Source: Clostridiaceae bacterium
GTDB lineage: Bacteria; Bacillota; Clostridia; Acetivibrionales; DTU013
NCBI GenBank assembly: GCA_012519745.1
Contig: JAAYPO010000082.1
Location: forward strand, 1-64,000
Direction of reading: 5' to 3'
DNA: 64,000 bases
Numbering within the stretch: position 1 is the stretch's first letter; every line of letters starts with the position of its first letter. Below, one piece after another: positions 41,055 through 49,330 of the stretch. The position numbers were made by a program, and so were the translations under genes. A model generated the notes under the pieces. That model made no database searches and was not told the DNA's origin. It saw only the letters and a list, made by a program, of their open reading frames with translations.

Positions 41055-42099
41055 TATCATAAGAAAAAGAAAACGTTATAACCTAAGAATAGGGATCATT
41101 GTGCATCTGGTTCTTGAGATAATCATGCTGCTGCTGTTTGTTGCCACGATCCTTGAATGGAAAGAGGGACAGCAATTTTCAGCTTTCAGGGCAGGTGTCT
41201 CTGCTGCCTATTTGGTGATGCTTATTATTAACGTACTCATTCTTCTAAGAAAAATCTATATCCCTATATCCGACGTTGAGAAAAAGGTAAATATATTGAT
41301 GCAGTCAAAGCAGCTAAAGGACGAAAATGCTGCTGCGGATTCACCTATAGACTATAGTGATTATAGTTTGATAGATATATTGAAGCTGTTGTTGAAACGT
41401 GAGTCGGATGCGGCACTTATGAAAAAGCAAGCTGAGATCAATGCACTTCAAAACCAGATAAACCCGCACTTTTTATACAATACGCTTGAGATGATACGAG
41501 GACAGGCTATTTGCTGCAACTCTCCGGAAATTGCCGAAACGACAAAGGCATTAGCGGACATTTTCAGATACAGTATCAGTAAAAAAGGTTCAATGATATA
41601 TCTATGGGAAGAACTGGCAAATATAAATTCCTATATGCAAATACAGCAACTGCGGTTCAATAATAAATTTAGTCTGGAGACAGAGATCGAAACTGATGCA
41701 ATGAATGTAAAAATACCAAAGCTCCTGATCCAGCCTGTGGTTGAGAATGCGCTCAAGCATGGACTGGAGATAAAACGAGATAAGGGGCATATAAAGATCA
41801 TCGCATTCCGCACTGTAGACAGGATAGTGGTTTCTGTCGAGGATGACGGCCTGGGAATGACTTTTGATAAGCTGAAGGAAATAAATAACAAGCTGTATGG
41901 CAAAGGTAATGTGCACCCTATTGTCAAAGACACGTACGAAGGCACCGGTGCTGAAAGCAGCGACGGAAGGAGCAGCATCGGTCTTGTGAATATAAACGAA
42001 AGAATAAAGCTGATCTACGGACCCAAATACGGTGTAACGGTCATGAGTGCCCAGGGTATAGGAACAAAAATCACTCTCACACTTGGCATTATTACGTAA
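41047..42099 (+). CDS. YesM-like histidine kinase with short two-TM N-terminus, no evident extracellular sensor domain
   Basis: INPHFLYNTLEMIRGQAICC, LIQPVVENALKHGLE, EDDGLGMTFDKL, SSIGLVNINERIKLIYG; only two closely spaced TM segments before the kinase core. Confidence 0.93.
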   Translation: MNSIIRKRKRYNLRIGIIVHLVLEIIMLLLFVATILEWKEGQQFSAFRAGVSAAYLVMLIINVLILLRKIYIPISDVEKKVNILMQSKQLKDENAAADSPIDYSDYSLIDILKLLLKRESDAALMKKQAEINALQNQINPHFLYNTLEMIRGQAICCNSPEIAETTKALADIFRYSISKKGSMIYLWEELANINSYMQIQQLRFNNKFSLETEIETDAMNVKIPKLLIQPVVENALKHGLEIKRDKGHIKIIAFRTVDRIVVSVEDDGLGMTFDKLKEINNKLYGKGNVHPIVKDTYEGTGAESSDGRSSIGLVNINERIKLIYGPKYGVTVMSAQGIGTKITLTLGIIT

Positions 42100-42461
42100 A
42101 AAACTATATATGGAGAGTTTATTAAGGGAGGATTATTCTGCCGAGGATTATTCTGCCGAGCATCGAATCATATACTCGCTGCGAAGTCAATTCACCCCAT
42201 TACTTGCGAATTTGAGCAAGTCTCATGATTTCTTCTAAATATGAAGGATTATTTTGCTAAACATCGAATTATTCAAATCAAATGCTGGTTTGCTATCGAA
42301 TAACAAAAGAGCGTCAAAGACGGTTTGACAGTACCGATAGGCACCCGGGCCGGAGGCCAGTTTCTATGGACAGGAGCGACAGAGGCAATATGGGCAGTAG
42401 TGGAGATTACTCTGTGGACATGAGTGATAGGGACTTTGTGGATATGAGAAGTAAGGGTTCT

Positions 42462-43520
42462 ATGAATATTAAAGCCTGGTTTTTTGCAGGTAATAGGCGT
42501 ACGCTTCTGCAGAGAACAGCTTTGTTTTTGTGTTTTTTTTACATATGCCTAGCACTATGTGGGTGCACAGCCAATAATAAAGACTTGTCTGCCGGGGACA
42601 GCATTCACTCTGAGGACAGTCTCACCTCTGGGGATGACATCTCATCGAAGGATAATCTTCGCTCCACGGATCAAAGCAAAGACCAGAACCCTGTGGAAAA
42701 GAACGAAGAACTCCGCAAATCAGGCATAAGCCTGCCGCTGGAGGAGTCCAGGGTGATCGATATTTCGATAGAGAGCGAAATCATGGGCAGGAAGATGCCA
42801 TGTAAGGTTTATCTCCCGAAGGGATATGGCAGCGGGGAGACTCACCCTGTCTGGTATGGCCTGCATGGCTATGGCTCTGATGAATCCATGTGGATAGATC
42901 AGGTCGGAATTGCTGAGGCTTCTGATGAGCTGGTGGATGATGGTGTAATAAAGCCAATGATAATGGTTTTTCCATATACAAGAGACGCCACAATGAATGA
43001 GATCAGTAAAGATCTGGAGGACGATGGCAAATTCGGAGAGAGAAATATGGATCGGTTCATTTGTGAGGAATTGGTGCCATATATTGATTCAAGGTATGAT
43101 ACCGCTGCATCGGCCGGCAACAGGTATATCGGAGGGTTTTCCATGGGAGGAATGATCGCGGTCCGCATAGCCTTCCACCATCCGGATATGTTCAGCAAGG
43201 TCGGCGGTTACAGCGCTGCTGTGATTTCCAGTGATTATTCCGGCAGACAGCTGGAAGAATGGCTGTTCCCATACGATAATGTCAACGAAGTTGCAGATAT
43301 TGTCGAGTTTGACAGACAGAAAGGACTGGACAGACTTACTGTTTATCTCAATTGCGGTACTAACAACGATCCGTTCCTGACAGGGCTCCAATCGCTTTGT
43401 GAAGCGCTGCAGCAGCGGGGCATACCTGCAGAGCTCGAAATGTATAAAGGCGGGCATGATCTGGAGTATTCTAAAGCAAATGCAAAAGGATACCTGTTGT
43501 TTTATGCCGGAAAACACTGA
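42462..43520 (+). CDS. Putative esterase (Esterase D/feruloyl-esterase-like alpha/beta hydrolase) lipoprotein
   Basis: Lipobox LALCGC; PVWYGLHGYGSDESMW, YIGGFSMGGMIAVRIAFHHPDMF (GFSMGG nucleophile elbow), KGGHDLEYS. Confidence 0.88.
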   Translation: MNIKAWFFAGNRRTLLQRTALFLCFFYICLALCGCTANNKDLSAGDSIHSEDSLTSGDDISSKDNLRSTDQSKDQNPVEKNEELRKSGISLPLEESRVIDISIESEIMGRKMPCKVYLPKGYGSGETHPVWYGLHGYGSDESMWIDQVGIAEASDELVDDGVIKPMIMVFPYTRDATMNEISKDLEDDGKFGERNMDRFICEELVPYIDSRYDTAASAGNRYIGGFSMGGMIAVRIAFHHPDMFSKVGGYSAAVISSDYSGRQLEEWLFPYDNVNEVADIVEFDRQKGLDRLTVYLNCGTNNDPFLTGLQSLCEALQQRGIPAELEMYKGGHDLEYSKANAKGYLLFYAGKH

Positions 43521-43702
43521 AACGAACAAGTCTCTCGAAGGGATGACCCTTGTCTGGAGATGTCCCTTGCTTATCTTAGACATTATCTGTTTTTTGATTG
43601 ATGACGAGTTAAGCATTTTTTTGTATAATAATGGACAATGGGATTGGTTGACCATAGCTTACAATTTTAGCCGCCAGTGGCCGCGGCGGAATGGAGAATT
43701 TT

Positions 43703-44386
43703 ATGAAGAAGATCTATGAAGGAAAAACAAAGGATGTATATGAACTGGAAAATGGGAATGCCCTGTTAAAGTTCAAGGATGACTGTACCGGCAAGGATGG
43801 TGTATTCGATCCGGGAGAGAACACCGTAGGATTGACCATTGAGGGGATCGGCAGAGCAAATCTGCAAACATCTGTCAGGTACTTTGAACTGCTGAAAAAG
43901 GCGGGGATCAAAACCCATTTTATCAGTGCCGATATTGAAAACGCGACAATGGAGGTGCTGCCGGCGAAACCCTTCGGAAAAGGGCTCGAGGTAATATGCC
44001 GCCTGAAGGCAACGGGGAGCTTTATCCGCCGGTATGGCGCATATATAGCCGATGGCACGGAGTTGCCCGGTGGATACGTTGAAGCGACCCTAAAGGATGA
44101 TGAAAAGGGTGATCCGCTGATCACAAGTGAAGGCCTTGCGGCTCTTGGCATCATGAGTGAAGAGCTTTTCAAAAGCATGAAAGAGCAGACCTTGAGAATA
44201 ACAGGCATCATTGCAGATGACCTAAAGACTATGGGACTCGAGCTGTGGGATATCAAGTTTGAATTCGGATATAACATTGGAGAGGTCATACTGATCGATG
44301 AGATATCCAGCGGTAATATGCGGGTCTACAAGGACGGGAAGATAGTTCCGCCTGTAGATTTGACCAAAATCATTAATTCAAGATAG
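43703..44386 (+). CDS. purC: Phosphoribosylaminoimidazole-succinocarboxamide synthase
   Basis: [70 protein letters not shown]. Confidence 0.97.
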   Translation: MKKIYEGKTKDVYELENGNALLKFKDDCTGKDGVFDPGENTVGLTIEGIGRANLQTSVRYFELLKKAGIKTHFISADIENATMEVLPAKPFGKGLEVICRLKATGSFIRRYGAYIADGTELPGGYVEATLKDDEKGDPLITSEGLAALGIMSEELFKSMKEQTLRITGIIADDLKTMGLELWDIKFEFGYNIGEVILIDEISSGNMRVYKDGKIVPPVDLTKIINSR

Positions 44387-44401
44387 GCGTGAGCATAAAC
44401 A

Positions 44402-44431
44402 AAGCGGGCTTTCATTTACTGAAACCCGCTT
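44402..44431. terminator. Terminator hairpin between purC (+) and tRNA-Pro (-)
   Basis: AAGCGGGcTTTCatttactGAAACCCGCTT. Confidence 0.75.
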
Positions 44432-44437
44432 ATCATG

Positions 44438-44513
44438 TGGTCGGAGTGACTGGACTTGAACCAGCGGCCTCTTGGTCCCGAACCAAGCGCGCTACCAGCT
44501 GCGCTACACCCCG
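44438..44513 (-). tRNA. tRNA-Pro, anticodon CGG, CCA encoded
   Basis: Reverse complement CGGGGTGTAGCGCAGCTGGTAGCGCGCTTGGTTCGGGACCAAGAGGCCGCTGGTTCAAGTCCAGTCACTCCGACCA; acceptor, anticodon (TTCGGGA loop) and T arms pair. Confidence 0.93.
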
Positions 44514-44641
44514 ATATGCATTCCCGAAATCGCGCTTTATTATTCTAACACCAAACAGGATTTATTGCAATGGTAAAATTGCAAAACATTTATTTGGGCG
44601 GGGTTGTTTGGCATAAGCAGAGGTCTTGGTGAAGCATATAA

Positions 44642-46042
44642 ATGAAAAGGAAGTTGAGGCTAATGAACAGGGATGCAAAAAACATCAATATCGCCTACAT
44701 AGGCGGCGGGTCGAAGGGATGGGCCTGGAGCCTGATGAAAGATCTGGCTTTAGAGAGGGAAATATCCGGTACTGTCAGACTCTACGATATAGACTTTGAG
44801 GCGGCTCTGATAAATCAGAGGATAGGCAATATGCTGACGGCGCGGGAGGATGTTCCGGGAAAGTGGCAGTACAAGGTAGTTGGTTCACTCAAGGAAGCCC
44901 TGACAGGTTCAGACTTTGTATTAACATCGATACTGCCCGGTACTTTTGATGAAATGGAGTCGGATGTCCATACACCCGAGAAATATGGCATATATCAGTC
45001 CGTTGGAGATTCAGTCGGCCCCGGAGGACTGATCCGCTCACTGAGGACCATCCCGATGTTCGTTGAAATAGCTAAAGCTATCAGGGAATATGCCCCGGAA
45101 GCCTGGGTGCTCAATTATACGAATCCCATGTCGGTATGTGTAAGGACGCTGTATCAGGTGTTCCCGAAAATCAAAGCCTTCGGATGCTGTCATGAAGTAT
45201 TCGGCACACAGAAGCTGCTAGCTATAGCCCTGGATAAAATAATGGGGATAAAAGGTGTACAGCGTCAGGAGATCAGGACCAATGTTCTTGGAATAAACCA
45301 CTTCACCTGGATCGATAGGGCTTCATACCGGGATATCGATCTGTTCCCGGTATACAGGGAATTTGTCCAGCGCTATCATGAGACAGGCTTTACCGATGAA
45401 AAAGCCGATAAGAACTGGATGAACGATCATTTCAGTTCCGCTGACAGGGTCAAGATGGACCTGTTCAGGAGGTATGGGCTTATGGCGGCCGCAGGTGACC
45501 GGCACCTGGCTGAGTTCGTGCCTGGCAGCCGGTATTTGAAGGATCCTGAAACGGTGAAGAAGTGGAAGTTCAGCCTCACATCCGTGGCCTGGAGAAAGAG
45601 CGACTTACAGGAAAAGCTGAAAAAGAGCGAGTTGCTTGCATCCGGCAAGGAGCAGCTTAAGGTCGAACAGTCAGGTGAAGAGTGTACTTTGATGATGAAG
45701 GCGCTCCTTGGCCTGGGAGATATGATCAGCAATGTGAATGTGCCCAACGTGGGACAGATCAGCAACCTGCCAATGGGAGCGGTAGTAGAGACCAATACGC
45801 TGCTTTGCAGGGACAGTGCAGCTCCTGTATTTGCCGGTGCGCTGCCCATTGATATCCAGCACATTGTGATGCGCCATGTGACCAACCAGGAGGGTATACT
45901 TGAGGCTTGCCTGAAAAACGACAGACGTCTGGCTTTTGAGGTTTTCATGAACGATCCTCAGATGACGCTTGACCCTGATGCCGGCTACGAACTGTTTTCA
46001 ACAATGATAGAGCGCACGAAAAAATACTGCTTTATAAAATAG
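44642..46042 (+). CDS. Glycoside hydrolase family 4 (alpha-galactosidase/alpha-glucosidase-like, NAD-dependent)
   Basis: INIAYIGGGSKGWAWSLMKDLA, GDSVGPGGLIRSLRTIPMFVEIAKAI, NYTNPMSVCVRTL, FGCCHEVFG, LGINHFTWI. Confidence 0.93.
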   Translation: MKRKLRLMNRDAKNINIAYIGGGSKGWAWSLMKDLALEREISGTVRLYDIDFEAALINQRIGNMLTAREDVPGKWQYKVVGSLKEALTGSDFVLTSILPGTFDEMESDVHTPEKYGIYQSVGDSVGPGGLIRSLRTIPMFVEIAKAIREYAPEAWVLNYTNPMSVCVRTLYQVFPKIKAFGCCHEVFGTQKLLAIALDKIMGIKGVQRQEIRTNVLGINHFTWIDRASYRDIDLFPVYREFVQRYHETGFTDEKADKNWMNDHFSSADRVKMDLFRRYGLMAAAGDRHLAEFVPGSRYLKDPETVKKWKFSLTSVAWRKSDLQEKLKKSELLASGKEQLKVEQSGEECTLMMKALLGLGDMISNVNVPNVGQISNLPMGAVVETNTLLCRDSAAPVFAGALPIDIQHIVMRHVTNQEGILEACLKNDRRLAFEVFMNDPQMTLDPDAGYELFSTMIERTKKYCFIK

Positions 46043-46054
46043 CCAGCCGTTTAT

Positions 46055-46355
46055 ATTATCGGCCGGAATCCGGCCTTAAAACCGATTCGCAAAAGGGAAA
46101 TACACACTTTACCTGCAATTTGGAACAGCTCACAAGCCTGGGTGTTCCGTTTTTCAAGTAAAGTGTGTTGACTGTAGACATAACATCGGGTTATCCTCAA
46201 TTATCGGCCGGAATCCGGCCTTAAAACCGATTCGCAAAAGGGAAATACACACTTTACCTGCAATTTGGAACAACGCAACCACCCAGGTGTTCCGTTTTTC
46301 AAGTAAAGTGTGTTGTGTGTAGACATAACACGGGTTATCTGCAATTATCGGCCGA
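46055..46355. repeat. Tandem ~145-bp repeat (two units plus partial third), each with a long ACACACTTTAC...GTAAAGTGTGT hairpin
   Basis: ATTATCGGCCGGAATCCGGCCTTAAAACCGATTCGCAAAAGGGAAATACACACTTTACCTGCAATTTGGAAC starts at 46055 and 46200; ATTATCGGCCGAATCG again at 46344. Confidence 0.95.
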
Positions 46356-47409
46356 ATCGTATCCCTGTTATCGATCCAAACGGTGACATCCTGCAATATG
46401 CCCTCATAGGCATCAGTTATTGCGAGATTAAGATCTAAATCTACAATATCATATTTCGGATCTCCATATTTGCTGATGATTTGATTCCTCAGATGATCCA
46501 GCGTATTCCTTGCATCAGGGACCACCTGGAATTCGGTAATGCCTGTTTCTTTCTTCTTAAGTGCGGGTATGGGCCAGGGGTTTGTCGAAGCGTAGGGCCT
46601 TTCAGGGGTGATGCGCAGTACTGTAAAATATTTATCTATATTATAGATATAATCCCAGCCGATATCCGGATTTTGAAAAAGGTTGGCCCGCATTACATGC
46701 GCAAAGTGATCCTTGCCCTTTTCCAGCCCCATGTTGACAAGACCCGCAGGAATATTGTCATCATTCATGATACCCGGGTTAAAGCCGGATTCGGTCAAAG
46801 CATCGCGCATGAACTTATTTATTCCTCTGTCAGCAGTGGTGATGATGATCGTGGTAGTGTCGAAAGGTTTTCCGGATGTGCCATAGGGCGTACTATCAGT
46901 CCAGATAATTCTGTTGCTTATCTGATCACCCAAACTTGCTCCGATATAGTGATAAAAACCGGTACGGCTACTGCCGGTTGTGATTACACCAGTGTAGTCC
47001 TTCTCGGGTTTGTTCTTAACCAACGCCAAATAACTTTAAAACTAAAGTAGGCTGAAGGCGGAGGTGTTCGTCCGATTATTACTATCGCTTCGTCTGGACG
47101 CAGCTTGTAGTGAAGCCCCGGCGAAATAAAGTCAAGATTGGGCGGATAATTATTCTGACTGAAGAAATCATAACCGATCGGTGGTCTCTGCCCGGGCGAT
47201 GGTTCCTGATTTGGCGCCGGAGGAAGGAAACAGTTTGTATATGGTGCTCCTGTTATATTGCCCAAGGCGGTGCTGGAGTTACCTTTTTTCTCAAGAAGCT
47301 GTATAAAATATTTGATGCTGCCGACTTTGTCAAAGTAATATTCATACATGGGTGTATCAACTTTGCTTTTAAAGCTGCATTTTTTATCAATACTATCCAA
47401 GTCGATCAC
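46340..47409 (-). pseudogene. Unknown-family gene, apparently frameshifted near 47010 and truncated at its 3' end by the tandem repeat
   Basis: Upstream ORF ends ...IIGRTPPPSAYFSFKVIWRWLRTN; continuation LALVKNKPEKDYTGVITTGSSRTGFYHYIGASLGDQ is in the next frame; C-terminus beyond ~46355 is encoded by repeat sequence. Confidence 0.65.
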
Positions 47410-47692
47410 TCCTTACTTGTGATACTATATGTTTAGGTCGCGCACTAGACAGGAGTGACTTGCACCTGCATATTTCTGCAGGAAATCTGTCATGGCTGTT
47501 ATACTCTGGGACAGGTTCCCCGATTTGGCTTTTTTGCATGTTTCTTTTATTGACTTTTTATGACCTGAGGCACTAAAATATGATACAATGTGAAGAGACC
47601 CATATGTGGGATACATCATTATCTGCAGCATATCTGGATGGTCCCCGGATATTCTTTTTACACTTATTTTTATATCGGGATGATGTAACTGA

Positions 47693-49210
47693 ATGAGAAA
47701 AACAAGAAACTGGGATACAACGGCAATGTTTCTCATACTTGAGGGCATTGCCTATACAATGGTGCTGAACCTAAATAATCCCTTTACACAGATGTTCGCC
47801 AAGAGGATGGGCGGGAATGACCTGCACACGGCTCTGATAAATGCTCTTCCTCCTCTGACGGCCATTTTTTTGCTGTTGCCTGCCGGAATACTTATAGAGA
47901 GGCTCAATAAAAAGAAACAGACCGTAATAATACTGCTTTCTGTCATAAGCCTGTTTTATGCATCCATTGCCTTTGTGCCGATGATACCCCATGAGGGGAA
48001 GGTCATGATCTTCGTCATCCTGATCGGCTTGATGAACGGCCCGGGGGCATTATACCTGACTACCTGGCAGTCATATTATGCTGACAATTTCCAGGGAAGC
48101 TATGCGTCGAGACTGTATACCGTAAGGAGCAAGTACAGCGCATTTTTCGGGCTGCTGACAGTTCTGGTCACAGGCCTTCTTCTTACTAACATACCTAAAA
48201 CAGATGCCGAAAGACTTATATTGTATCAGATATTCTATGGTACGTGCTTTGCGCTGACAATAATACAGATACTGTTTTTCTCAAGTGTCAATAAGGTCCG
48301 GACAACCGGTACGGTCGGCATCAATGTTCTGCCGCCGAAGAACGGGCATGCCGGCGGTGATGCGGAGGGCAGTGAACAGAAGGGCGGCAATTCAGAGGGC
48401 GGCAGGGCGATAGAGGTCGAACCGGAGGACGGCAAGACGAGGGACAGTGAACGAGAGGGCGGCAGGGCGATAGAGGTCGAACGAGAGGACGGCAATTCAG
48501 AGGACGGCAGGGCGATAGAGGTCGAACCAAAAGATAGCAAACCAAAAGACAGCAAAACTAAGGAAAGGATCTGTCTGTTCAGGAAGGAAGATTTTGCAGG
48601 TCTGCTAAAAAACAAAAGGTTCCTGCTGTTTTGCCTGTGCGGTATTGTTTTCCATATGGCATGGCAGATGGCGTGGCCTTTGTTCTTCATATACTATACC
48701 GATCATGCGCACCTTAACGAACTGCAGATCAGACTTATCAACCTTGCATCAGGTTTGACACAGTTCCTTTCGTTTTCGTTATGGAACAAGGTGATCGAGA
48801 AAAAGGGAGGCAGCCTTGTTATAATATTTGGAGCTGCCGGGCTTGCAGTGACTCCATTTGTATTTACCTTTCAAGTGGGGTTCCCGCTGATAATAATGCA
48901 GAACCTGTTTGCAGGAGTATTCCAGGCGGCGTTCAATGTGACACTATTCCTTTGCCTGCTTGAAACACTGCCGCCGGGGAAGAAGACTGTGTATATAGCA
49001 GTTTTCAATACGCTGACGAGTCTTACGGGTTTTGCAGCTCCTCTGATCGGTCTTCGGATCCTGAATATGACCAATATCCATATTGCCATGGCAATCGCCG
49101 GTGCTTTCAGGGTAACAGGAACGCTGATGTACCTGATTCGCTGGCTGAAGGAGAGAAAAAGAGCGCTGCCCGTAAGTCCAGGCGCGGCAGGGGAGAAGCT
49201 GGCCGGGTAG
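47693..49210 (+). CDS. MFS transporter with repetitive charged cytoplasmic linker
   Basis: ~12 hydrophobic segments; central EGGRAIEVEPEDGKTRDSEREGGRAIEVEREDGNSEDGRAIEVEPKDSKPKDSK linker. Confidence 0.9.
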   Translation: MRKTRNWDTTAMFLILEGIAYTMVLNLNNPFTQMFAKRMGGNDLHTALINALPPLTAIFLLLPAGILIERLNKKKQTVIILLSVISLFYASIAFVPMIPHEGKVMIFVILIGLMNGPGALYLTTWQSYYADNFQGSYASRLYTVRSKYSAFFGLLTVLVTGLLLTNIPKTDAERLILYQIFYGTCFALTIIQILFFSSVNKVRTTGTVGINVLPPKNGHAGGDAEGSEQKGGNSEGGRAIEVEPEDGKTRDSEREGGRAIEVEREDGNSEDGRAIEVEPKDSKPKDSKTKERICLFRKEDFAGLLKNKRFLLFCLCGIVFHMAWQMAWPLFFIYYTDHAHLNELQIRLINLASGLTQFLSFSLWNKVIEKKGGSLVIIFGAAGLAVTPFVFTFQVGFPLIIMQNLFAGVFQAAFNVTLFLCLLETLPPGKKTVYIAVFNTLTSLTGFAAPLIGLRILNMTNIHIAMAIAGAFRVTGTLMYLIRWLKERKRALPVSPGAAGEKLAG

Positions 49211-49330
49211 ATCCTTGATCAGCATTTTCGGGCAGGACATTTGCTAATTAGTGCATAATTGGGTATATTATTGTGAGAAGTAAATCAATGAAACATATGA
49301 AACAACAAATATCAACGACTTTGCTGTAGT

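Noticed and set aside
43530-43580. Another GGGGACA-family hairpin (aagggatgacccttgtctggagatgtccctt)
   Set aside because: Complementarity is short and the inner stem is absent; could be chance or a weak terminator
47425-47748. 107-aa minus-strand ORF upstream of the MFS gene
   Set aside because: No convincing RBS or domain; overlaps the MFS start region
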